A stretch of DNA of 64,000 nucleotides from Hetaerina americana. Lineage: Eukaryota > Arthropoda > Insecta > Odonata > Calopterygidae. The stretch is from positions 49,009,013 to 49,073,012 of the forward strand of contig JAKTNV010000005.1 of assembly GCA_022747635.1 (NCBI GenBank), written 5' to 3'. Numbering within the stretch: position 1 is the stretch's first letter; each line of letters begins with the position of its first letter. The notes beneath the pieces are model-generated. The model worked only from the letters and a program-made list of their open reading frames with translations, had not been told where the DNA came from and ran no database searches. A program made the position numbers and the translations under genes. This document shows, piece after piece, positions 20,061-30,300 of this stretch.

Positions 20061-23000
20061 ATCTCACTCATCAATACATTTTTAATAGCAGCCTCATATA
20101 TCAGAAGTCTTTAAAAACTAAATCAGAACCCACAAAAGATGTTTTGGATAAATTACTGCCACTGATTACCTTTCATTTATAAATAGGACGTCGGCATGGA
20201 AGAATCTATAGCGTTCAGAGCATTACTTTGCGGTACTTGGCCACATAAAACATATTCCAGGGCCTCTCATATTCTCTAATAATTGCAAAGAATACTGTCG
20301 AATTTGATGCCAAATGTTTTATAACCGATTTTCCCAGCTCTCTAACGCAAAATTCAAGTTCCTTGGAGTGAATTTGTGTGGAAAACTGTGCCTGAAAAGT
20401 TTTATACTCTTTGGCATTATCCTCTTTGCTCTAATTTAGTCTAATAATAGCGTGTAAGCAGTTTTCCTCCCAAATGATTTCGTCAATGTCGTTACCTGTT
20501 CCTTCGTCTGCGGATTTCCACTTATATTTGTATAAATCTTATCAAAATATAACAATTCCGGTATCGGCTGATCACGTGATGTGCTGCTGCTCAATAGTGG
20601 TTGACCGATCCAAACAGGCATGAGTAAAGCACGCAAAAACTAGTGTCGTAATTGTCTTCAAAATCCAGCAAGGTCCGTCGTGTCATAACTATCCTCAAAT
20701 TCTAGCACGCACGGTAGCCAGCAAAGCTCCACGTGAGGAATACCTCACGAAAAACGTACCTTGTGAACCGGGTTTGATAGATGCGAATATCGGTCTTACT
20801 TTGCCTCATTGCTTACGTACGGAGACATGTACAAAAATCGTAATATTGAGCTCTAAATACGACTTGCACTCGTTATACATCATTTTACCTGCTAAGGAGA
20901 GCTAAAGGGAAAATAGTATATTGTATAGGAGTGATTTGAATTTTTTCATTTATCAGCCTACTTAATAAGCCATTCAGTACTAGAATATCGGAGGCTATCT
21001 TCTTCACATCGTAATCAAAGTAGTTCACAATTTATTAGTAGTGGAATCATGGAACCTTAAAAAAACTACAAATTACTGAATATTTTTCATCAAAAAACTT
21101 ACCTTCCCTTTTAATATTGAACTTAAACATATCCTAAGAAGCTTGAGGAAAATAATAATTCGAAGTTTCGCTCTTTGAGTGTTAACCATGGAGAACATTT
21201 ACAGTGACTTCTCTCCCTACATCAGGTCCTGTTTTAAAGTCTCAAGCCTATGGGTAAGTGTCCATCACCAGCTTGATGGATGCAGTTCTTAATCGTGCAA
21301 AGAATGGAGTCATTCGGGACACCATCGTAATCAGTCACGACGGACATAAAATAATTTAATATTGGATACATCTCATATTTCCCTCTAAATACGCATCAAT
21401 ATTTTCCAGCACGAATTACAAAATTTATTTGAAAGCTCTTTTCATCTTTACTTGGAGGATTATGCCACCATCCCAAACAGTAGCCTCCCCTCTATCTTCG
21501 GTCTCTCTGCTTCCAATAGCACTGGAGGGAAATGATGAATGGGTGTTAAATGCACACGATGCCCTCATAGGTGGGCAGGTCCGGCGAAATTCTTCCTCTT
21601 GTTGGAATCGATTCCTATTCTTCGAAGTGAGGAGCCAGAATACTCCCCAAGGTACCAAAATTTTTCCAAGTTTAAACGGGTGAATTCAATCTCCTCAACT
21701 AAGACGAACGTTTCCACAATTGAAAGATAGCGGGAAAGGTGAATTCGCTCAAAAAGAATTTTTTTTGTGATGAATATGAGCAAAGGTAATGATTAGTGAC
21801 CAATAAAATATTTGACATCTCATCAATTATACTTGATAACAGGGTTATTGGGAAGAGGAAAAGGAAGATTTCTTTTTAACCTTGACCAATCCGATCAAGA
21901 GGGTACTAAAGGGATAAAAGGAGTGTAATCATCACCCCTAAAATTTCTGAACGTGCAAAAGTAAGCTAATTTAATCCTTGTCCTTAATTTTGAGCGCATT
22001 TCTTTTACAACAAAAGGCATTGCAACAAACGCATTTGACATTGGCAGGCATCATTGCATAAAGTACATGAGAGAGTAAAACTCATTGGAGATGAAATATC
22101 TAAGTTTAAATGAACTAAACTCAATACCTTTTTCACCGACACTGAACATTTTTGGACATGCATCCTATTTTCTTCACACTCGGCAAAACATTTACTCATT
22201 TTTTGTTAATAATTTCTGTTTTCATTCGCATGAACTAAACAAGGAATTGAAAGACTATGCTTTTCCTTCATCAATTCATTCTCTCAATGAAGTCTAGAAC
22301 CAAGCATGCCTTCACCAAATGAACTTTAAACACCCATTCAATGTTTCACTCAGATATACCCGAGTACCGTTAGTCACCAAGTTACGAGAGAGGCTTTACG
22401 TAAGTCGAGGCGACTTGCGTTAATCCGCACTTACGTAAGCGGCTACCGCCCGAAATGGTCCCATACTGCTTTAGCCAACGCTACAAGTATCCCTAATTTT
22501 CATGTATTTGCTTTAAGTTCCAATGTGTAACACAACAAGAAAATGGGAAGGGGTTAAAATACAAATATGAATGGTTTCTGAAAACATATGCCTCGAGTTG
22601 GTGAGAATAACGGGATTATCGGAATGATTTCGATCAAATCCCATGAAGTTGTTGAGCTTAATCCGTTGAAGAGGAAGTGAAATACGTAGACAAAATTTGA
22701 TAACATAAATTCATGTACCACAAGGACATTTTTCTCAGATTGTAGAACCGAAAAAGAGGGTGCACATTTTAATGTGATTACAAATCCCTCCTTTCCGTCT
22801 CTTTGCCTTTCTTGGTAGTCCCCGGTGAATTTGAATTGACCACTCCTCTCCTTCCAGAGCCCCTATAGCGCTTATGGATCAACGTGAGACCGGAGGGCGG
22901 AGCGCTTTGTTTGCTTGTCGTCCAAGGCCATCAGTCACCAGCTAACACTCTGACATACTTTCAACAACGTTGCCGTCGTCTTTGCTTCATGCGTAGTCCA

Positions 23001-24060
23001 TATTTTTCAGCGTTTAAATTGACAACCCACAAATCGCTCTGCACTCATCTCCATATAGTTCCTCAAATGATTTGGTGCAAAATTTTAAAGGCTTTTAAGG
23101 GAAGTGAAACACTAAAATTAATCAAATGATAAATAAATATGAAATCGTGCTACAAGACGGAGATAAAAATGTGTGAAATCTTACAAAGGGAATTGGAGAA
23201 AGAATATAGTTGCCCTAGTTCTCGGGACTAATAATTATTAAAAAGAGCCTTTGGTGGAAAATTTACCATCCATCCATCCATCGTTATAGCCATGGTGCCG
23301 TTGAAAACGGAGCAAGAATAAATTTGTGAGAGTGAAATGATATGGGAGTAAGATTGCATAGGGGCCTGTCTTTATGCAATATATTGTGATCTCAAAATTT
23401 TGTTAATACCAAGATATTTTTGCGAAGTAATAAAACCATGCTGACAGAAACCACACTTTGGTTTTACTAGCAAGTTACTTAAATTGAATAGCAATAAATG
23501 AGGTGCAATAATAAGGCATTTTTAATTGTTTGCTTTCATTTGTAAGTAAATGAAATGCATATGAGATCTTGAATTCCACAATGTTCTTCATCAATTTTGC
23601 TATGGGCTATCCTTCGTATTTTTAGCCTCTCAAAAAATTGATATTTAAAGCTGCAAAAGAAAGTTCAAGAATAAAAAGATGAAAATGGCCAGAAATCATG
23701 CATTACAGATGAGATTATCAGGAAAATAGATAAGAGAAGGAAATAGAAGAATGCAAACACAGAATTAGGTAGGCAAAGAAGCAAATATATAAGTATTAAA
23801 CTATGGCTAGAAACTAATAGCGCAGAAGAAGTATGATGGAAGGTGCAGTGCAAGGATATGGAGAGTTTACAGGGGAATAGTGAAATGGATGAGTAGTACA
23901 AGAAAGTGAAAGCACCATCAGGAAGTAAGAAGGGAAAATCCATGCACAATAATAAACTAATGACAGGAAAATTATTAATTATCCATAAAAGATTTAAGAG
24001 AGATGGACAGAATTAATAGAGGAGCTGGTATGTTACTGATGTGCATTAGGCCAGCAATAA
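20061..24060. other. Long unassigned stretch
   Basis: No host exon or transposon protein is recognised. Small open frames at 21429-21783 and 22884-23129 lack motifs. The 22.80-23.00 kb part is somewhat GC-richer. A purine-rich part at 23680-23950 may be old LINE sequence, but nothing legible remains. Confidence 0.35.
22395..22440. repeat. Dyad block with repeated TTACGTAAG words
   Basis: TTTACGTAAGTCG (22395-22407) pairs with CGACTTGCGTTAA (22411-22423) with two mismatches and a 3-bp loop. CTTACGTAAG follows at about 22430-22439. The local CpG content is higher than the surroundings. Role unknown; possibly part of a transposon end. Confidence 0.6.
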
Positions 24061-24065
24061 TAATG

Positions 24066-24105
24066 GCAACAATAAATTATATATATAAAATTATATATAT
24101 ATATA

Positions 24106-24180
<75 letters not shown>

Positions 24181-24256
24181 TATATAATTATATATATATA
24201 TATATATATAAAATTTTATATATATATATATACATATATACACACACACACACACA
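24066..24256. repeat. Complex (TA)n / (CA)n microsatellite
   Basis: About 190 bp of TA repeat interrupted by AAATTATA and AAAATTTTA blocks, changing to (CA)n at 24240-24256. It is the largest simple repeat in the window and lies immediately 5' of a plus-strand SINE-1 copy. Confidence 0.95.
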
Positions 24257-24269
24257 TAGATTTAGAATA

Positions 24270-24475
24270 TGAGGAATGTGATAATCCATGGAGGGCCTAG
24301 TTTCAACTCCCAGGGATGCTCCTGGGCACTCTCAGCTTCACCCAGGCTGTGTGATTTTTTGGGTACCAATCTTCCTGGGAAACTATAGATGGCACAGGGA
24401 AAGGAACTGATATGTGTCAATTTCACATCCCCATGGGATAAGTACTAGATGAGCTCTACTCTTTTGTTTCAAACT
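24270..24475 (+). mobile_element. SINE-1 copy
   Basis: A box B-like GGGCCTAGTTTCAACTCC lies near 24292-24310, followed by AGCTTCACCCAGGCTGTGTG, TTCCTGGGAAACTATAGATG, GGCACAGGGAAAGGAACTGA, TCAATTTCACATCCCC and AGTACTAGATGAGCTCTAC. It shares these with the other SINE-1 copies. The box A region is poorly preserved and the 3' end is truncated where a LINE relic begins. Confidence 0.75.
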
Positions 24476-24499
24476 GACCTATGGGTTGAAAAGTGTAGT

Positions 24500-25900
24500 T
24501 TTAAATATAATATAAATGCAGAAAATATCTTACAACCAGGTATACTTGACTGGGAGATAGAAATAGCATTGAGAGAAATAAAAGGAAGTAAGGCCATGTG
24601 GATAGATAACATCCTTATAGATATGCATAAGAATTTAGGAAAATGCAGAAGGAATGGTTTTTATGGGCAGATTCAAAGCACATAAGAGGGAAGAATTGGG
24701 CCAAAAGACATTATCAAATCAGTATTAGTTCTCATCTAAAAAAAGCGAATGGCTGCCATAAGTGAGGACTGTTGAACAATGATCATGAGTTTACATACAG
24801 CTTAGGTAGTAAGTACTGAGAATAATCATTATAAAGGTGGGGAGAAGATAAATGATTACTTAGGGGATAACCAATTTGGTTCCAAGAAGAGGAGAGGTAT
24901 GTTATAAAAGGAGGATTATGGCATGGCAGTAATGAGTTAACTGATATAAATAAATATAGAATACAACCATTTTATATGTGCTTGCTTAGTGATTTTGAGA
25001 AGGTATTTGGTAGAGCAAATTGGGTAGAATAAATAAATGTGTTACAGAAGATAGGAGCAGAATGGAGGGGTAGGAGACATATCCAAACATGTATATGTTT
25101 CAGACTGCTCAGGTTCTTGTGGCAGATAAAGGATCAGGATGGGCAATGTCAGAAAGATGGGAAAGGTAGGAGTATCTATTAGCACCTGTGTTTTTCATTG
25201 CATACGTGGAGGAAATGGTAAAATAGGCATGGTAGGAGATGCAGACATTAATGAAAGAAATCAGGGAACCAATAGAATAAATAAAGAGAATGATCAAGCT
25301 TTTATTAGCCAGTCAGCCAAAGAAAGCAATCTTTGTTGAGGGTTAGAAAATCAGTGAGATTGGTATTAAATGAGTGTATATAATTTAAATTAAATTATGA
25401 GATTTTCAAGGAAGAGGAAGACTGAGTTAAATATCAAACATAGAGGCTACAAATAGAAACAGGTTAAATGTTTAATCTACCTTGGATGTGTTTTGAACCA
25501 GGTTAGTCAAATTGGTTGGAACATGAGAAGAAGAAATTAGTTTCCCAAAGAAGCTTTCATATGAATCTGGGAGTTAATGATGGAGATGTTGAGTAAGGAT
25601 TTTAAGGAAGTGAAAACTTTGATTTGGAGGATGTTTTGTGGGGGAATGAAACTTAGCTTCTGAAGGAAGATGGTTGGCATAAATTTGAGCCTTTTTAAGG
25701 TGTGAGTGTGAAGAAGGCTGAAAAAGTAAAACAGATGGAATGGAAACAAACAAAGTACTGGGCATTTCCTGGTAGATATCCTAAGGAGGCAATAAAAGTG
25801 GATGCACAGTGTTTTGCTTGGTGATGGAAAGTTGAAGACTAATAGAGAGAAAAATGTTAAGCACGAGAGATAGGGTGAGGAAAATAATAATAGCAGATAA
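24500..25900 (+). pseudogene. Decayed LINE reverse-transcriptase
   Basis: Coding similarity with many stops covers most of an RT. WEIEIALREIKGSKAMWIDN (24550-24610) matches the entry a-L-r-x-l-K-x-g-K-A-x-G-x-D. FYMCLLSDFEKVFGRANW-like sequence near 24970-25025 is motif A with its Asp. APVFFIAYVEEMVK near 25180-25220 matches the block before YADD. The thumb lies around 25400-25560 and the tail at 25780-25870 (MLSRMIEXXMLSTR-like). It is the same family as the copies at 3.3, 8.8 and 49.9 kb and is inactive. Confidence 0.75.
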
Positions 25901-26585
25901 TATACAACATTTATTAAATTTTTATTGTATTGAAGGACGTTACATTGTGATGTGTTAGGTAAGGCTTAGAAATATAGTAGCAGTTAGTCTGAGCCCATCC
26001 AAAAAACTACTTTAAATGGTATACTACCTTAGAAAACACTATAGTGCATAGGAGAAAAATAAAATGGATTCAAGGATATGTGGGTGGCTTGAAATGACTT
26101 CTTAGACTGACCAAAAGGGATGACTAATCCAGCATGAGTGTTTTATTGATAAGCCATATTCATATCAATAGAAGCAGAAATGAAAATATTCATATCAATA
26201 GAAGCAGAAATGAAAATAATCAACAAAGAATCCATTGGAATTGTTTCATATGATAGACAAATTGTTGCAGAAGGAATTGCTAATAAGCATTGCTCACAAA
26301 TGGCTGAAGTGCTGCTGTTGAGCTATTTTTCAAATCTCCATTCTTCCCCCACCTTAGGGGAACATATTTGGCTTGAGTAATATTCAAAGCAAATATAGCT
26401 TGCATACCCTAAATGAATTTTTAATATCTACTCTCTCCTTAGCATAAAATTATCCACTAAAGGGTTCATTACAAATTAGCACATTCAAAATTATCTATAG
26501 GAATATTGTTATACAATTAATTTTGTTCATAGAAGGTTTCTATAAAAAGTATAGGTAACAGTTTTTTCCTGATGTGTGAGTGAAG
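25901..26585. other. Intergenic sequence with a short tandem duplication
   Basis: At 26157-26216 a 30-base unit, ATTCATATCAATAGAAGCAG plus AAATGAAAAT, occurs twice in tandem without change. Nothing else is recognised. Confidence 0.6.
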
Positions 26586-26589
26586 TGCT

Positions 26590-27050
26590 CAATTCAGACC
26601 GTCGGTTAAGGGTGCGCAAGATCACAGATCATATTGGCTTTTATAAGATGACAGTGCACACCATTATCACTGAAATTTTGGTGGTGCAAAATATCTGTGT
26701 TAAACTCGTCCCAAAGGTCTTGACGGATTACCAAGAGCAGAGATGAGTGTCTGCATGAAAAGACCTTCGGCAACTGTATCGTGAGGATTCCCCAACTCCC
26801 TTAAAGTCCCAACTTGGAACAAGCTGACTATTTCCTATTCCCAAAAGTGATATTCTCCCTCTTTGGACACCACCATGCCTCACCTAAGTGCCATCAATGA
26901 AGCTTGCACGCAAACCATTTAAGACCTTCTGGAATCTGCCTACCAGGGAGCCTTCGAGTTGTGGAAGAGCAGCTGGCAAAAATGTATCAATGCTCAAGGG
27001 ATGTACTTTGAAGAATTTTGAGGCATTGTAGCAATATCTGAAACAAAATT
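26590..27050 (+). mobile_element. Decayed mariner transposase
   Basis: It reads SDRRLRVRKITDHIGF and TVHTIITEILVVQNICVKLV, then PKVLTDYQEQR near 26600-26740 (N-terminal helix-turn-helix and linker). A deletion removes the catalytic centre. The C-terminal part is DYFLFPKVIF-like near 26825-26855, then AYQGAFELWKSSWQKCINAQ and GMYFEEF near 26940-27020, ending in TGA. The C-terminus parallels that of the 19.4 kb copy. Stops and frameshifts are present. Confidence 0.75.
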
Positions 27051-27880
27051 TTTCTGATACTTCTTATACACACCATGAATATGAAAGTGTCCCCCTACCC
27101 TTAAAGAGTTTTCTATTTACTGTTGTATATCTCTGACAGATTTATTCCTTTCAATTTAAAGTCTTAGGCAATCCATTCTTAATGCAACATGCAACAATAA
27201 TGTTGCTTATGTATAATTCGCTTTGAAGACCAGATATTTTTATTCCATACTGGTTGATTATAGAATTTGAAGTCTCAACATTACTTTCATCAATTTTTAG
27301 AAGCAAAGGTCAGGCTACAGGAGAGATATATTTTTCATGTAATTACTTACTTGAGTTTTTATGACACATTATCCAGAACTATTGCATATTAGATTAGAGG
27401 GTAGAGCATTAAGCTACTTACTGTACAGCTGGTTGGAGTTGGAATTGAGGTGATGTCTCTGGATACTCCAAAGTGTGACTTCAGGAAGAACCTTGTATAC
27501 CATGGTTTGTGTAGTTATTATCATGGGCCTGAAATTTCTCAAGAGCTTTTTTCTTCAGTTTGAGAACCCTTCAAAGGTGAAAGTATCCCTTTTGATGCTA
27601 AATAGAAGCAGTTCCATAGCCTCTACTTCCTAGCAGATACACCCAACTGTTTTTAATGAAAAATTTACCAGTCCAAAATTTTGCAGCTAACAGCTTTGTT
27701 AATAAATAGAAGTTACAAATTACCTAACTGGCAACACAAGACAATGGAAAGTTAACGCAGGAGGCACTAGAAATGTGTCATCATATTCATAGCTGCGTAG
27801 CATATCCTGGCTGCCATTCAGCTAAACTTTTTTTACCCTGTATTCAATTGTTCCAGGCTCAACTTTGTGGGAGTTCATGT
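27051..27880. other. Intergenic sequence, nothing recognised
   Basis: No protein motif or repeat was read. Part of it may be decayed Penelope sequence 5' of the GIY-YIG segment. Confidence 0.3.
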
Positions 27881-27887
27881 TCATTAA

Positions 27888-28285
27888 ATGAAGAACACAA
27901 TGTATATTTCCACTGTAAAGATAACTTGTAAGGACTGTAGGGTTATTTACATAGGCCAAACGGGGAGATCATTAAACACAGGGGCGGAGGAGCATAAATG
28001 CTGCTTTAGAAATTGTAACCTCAAGCAATCTCACTTGCCCAGCATCTATGGGAAGAAAATCATGGGAGTGATTTCAACCCAGAACTCAAACACCAGATGG
28101 ACAAAGGAATGAGGATGGACAAATGGGAAGAGCTGGAAATCAGAAAGAATTTAAAAACGGGTCTTTTGGTCAACGATTTATTGCTTGAATACCTCTCCCC
28201 TGGAAGTATCCCTTTCCTTCACAGAAAGACCCAACAAACCCTCCCCCCCACTTTGAACCCACCAATCACCTTTCCCGATGCTTAA
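27888..28285 (+). pseudogene. Penelope-like element GIY-YIG endonuclease
   Basis: The first frame reads YISTVKITCKDCRVIYIGQT then GRSLNT, with the GIY-YIG core represented by Y-x-I-T-C-x-x-C-x-x-x-Y-I-G-Q-T-G-R; family members usually continue R-F-x-E-H, here GAEEHKCCF. A one-base frame change near 28090 leads into the second frame, MDKWEELEIRKNLKTGLLVN, the conserved helix after the domain. This endonuclease is the C-terminal domain of Penelope-like elements and nicks target DNA for retrotransposition. The RT part is missing upstream. A C-rich stretch and a 3' sequence to about 28.5 kb follow. It is frameshifted but well preserved. Confidence 0.85.
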
Positions 28286-28499
28286 CACCCCTCTCCCCCT
28301 TCCAATCCACGCCAATTGCAACTCCACTTCTTTTCTTTTCCTTCCACCCCTCTCTCACCCATCCCCCTCTCCCTAATGAATGTTACATAAATGGACCACA
28401 ACTTGATGAAGTAGTATCTGATGAAGACGCCTAACCATTGAAACTAGTGAGAAAGAACAGTTGAAATATACATCGTGTTCTTCATTTAATTTGTTTACC

Positions 28500-29235
28500 C
28501 TCTTCAGCATTCTTTAACACGTGGACACCAAAGGGTGATATTTTGATGAGCTTACTAATGTAATGCATAATAGTACTATGTGTTACTTATAGGTTACATT
28601 CTTCAGGGCCTTTGAATGTTGTGAATGCAGGACACTTTTTCAAATTGACGTTAAGGCTTCCGTGCCATCTATTTGATGGATGGTCCATGCTGCTTCTGAG
28701 AAATACTGTCATGTAGGATAACTTGTTAGACTGTTTAGAATTTTAAACATAATTTTGTGACTAATTCATGAAGGCACAGTAATAGAGATGGCAGATATTC
28801 TCTCAACATTCATTACTTCCATACATATAACTTTCCATACATGTAACCTAGCATATTGCACAAAATGAAGAATTCTTTTCAAATAACTATTTATGTCACT
28901 TAGTTATAATTGGTTGATATGATGAAATAACAATATCATGGCTGATTCAAAGGATTAGGATCATTTAATACAGCATTTTTTCCACCACTTACAGCTGGGA
29001 TAAATGCCTCACTATTTAAAATAAGAAGTACAAAAGTTATGAAGAATGATTTCAAATGGAGCGAATTATTTTTTGTTCACGAAAGAAAAATATTATACAA
29101 GAGATTTCTCAGAAACACAACGAGGCCACTATTCAAGTCATGAATTTGAACTATGTGCCAATATTTCCATAGCAAAAGCCTTCACACTCCTTTCAGGCAG
29201 CAAGTCCAGGTGAAAAAGATCCTTTAACAGCACAC
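28500..29235. other. Intergenic sequence, nothing recognised
   Basis: No legible coding or repeat signal. Confidence 0.3.
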
Positions 29236-29397
29236 CATTGGAGGTGGTAGTCCAGGTCTAGCATTAGACTACTGACTGGACGGTGCAGGTTCATTTCCTG
29301 AATATGCCTCAGCTTCACCCAAGCTGTGTTATTTTTAAGGTACCAGAACTTCCTGGGAAACTATAGGTGGCACAGGGAAAGGATCTGGCCTGACGTA

Positions 29398-30206
29398 CAT
29401 GGTCTGTGCAGTAAATGTGTAAACTGGTGCAATCTGGCGGCCATGACGCAGACTATAGCCCCGCCCACTAGTGGCGCTAGTTGCCTGAAACCCAATGAGC
29501 CATTTGTGCTTAGAGGATCACCAAGCTGTGCGTATGGTGCCAGTTATGTTAGTTTCTGTTGTCCTTGTTTTAACTTCCAAAGAAACTGTGGGAGATGCCA
29601 CAAAAGTAACTTCTTAATCTTGTTTTAACTGTTCATCGATAATGGAAATTGACGTAATCATGGAGCAACGAATCAAAAATCAAGTTTGTTTGGTGAAGTG
29701 CAGTAAAAATTATCAAGAAATTACTCTTGACTGCTGTCTACGGTGATAATGCTCTGAAGAAAACATCCGGTTTCATGTGGATTAAGCATTTTAAACATGG
29801 CCAACAAGAAAATTTGTGTTTAAAAAAAATGTGTGCAAAAATCATGACCAAGCTGAATTGCCAGTTTGCCAGTTTCTGGCAAAAAATTCAATCATGATCT
29901 TTGATCATCCTCCTTATTCACCAGATCTTGCCCCCTGCCCAAGATTTTTCCTATTCCCAATATGTCAAAATATGATGAGGGGACATCACTGGGAAGACGT
30001 GGTCACAATAAAGCAAGAAATGACGAGAAAACTAAAAAGCCTAACTGCCGAGGACTCCCAAGGGTGCTTTAAACAGCGGAAAAGAAGATGGAATATGTGC
30101 ATAGCAACTAATGGAGGTACTTTGAAGGGGACAAAATTGATGCAGACTAAATTTTGTAAAATAAAGTTTTTATGGCCCCAGTTCATGTATTTATTTTACA
30201 GAGTAG
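29398..30206 (+). mobile_element. Mariner inserted in SINE-1, internally deleted
   Basis: Terminal repeats are diverged: the left starts CATGGTCTGTGCAGTAAATG, and the right end, read in reverse, gives CTACTCTGTAAAATAAATAC. Both have a following AACTGG, and TA flanks each end (29396-29397, 30207-30208). N-terminal transposase similarity (EITLDCCLR-YGDNALKKTSG, MWIKHFKHGQQEN) at 29690-29815 joins directly to the C-terminal part, LAKNSIMIFDHPPYSPDLAP then FFLFP, at 29860-29960, with RRWNMCIATNG near the end. The catalytic middle is deleted and the Asp of the third block (C-D-F-F-L-F) is replaced (CPRFFLF). It is inactive. Confidence 0.85.
29576..29618 (-). mobile_element. 43-bp SINE-3 3' end with perfect 12-bp duplication
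   Basis: The 43-bp insert, read on the minus strand, matches 34 of 36 bases of the SINE-3 tail at 54049-54084 (GTGGCATCTCCCACAGTTTC). It is flanked by exact copies of CTTGTTTTAACT at 29564-29575 and 29619-29630, a target-site duplication. This marks a severely 5'-truncated retroposition inside the mariner, and it fixes the SINE-3 3' end without a poly-A tail. Confidence 0.85.
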
Positions 30207-30300
30207 TATGATGTATGAATTTCACACGATGGTATGCTTTGCACTGGGTATGCACTACCCCCATCTATTAAATTGACCTTTGGATTGATGATAACTACAT

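Larger units (their letters stand above)
29240..30300 (+). mobile_element. SINE-1 copy interrupted by a mariner
   Basis: The 5' half at 29240-29397 has GGTGGTAGTCCAGG, GCAGGTTCATTTCC (box B-like), AGCTTCACCCAAGCTGTG, CTTCCTGGGAAACTATAGGT and GGCACAGGGAAAGGATCTGG. The 3' half resumes at 30209 with ATGAATTTCACAC, CTGGGTATGCACTACC and TTGACCTTTGGATTGATGA, the order seen in uninterrupted copies. The break is a TA, the mariner target. Confidence 0.85.
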
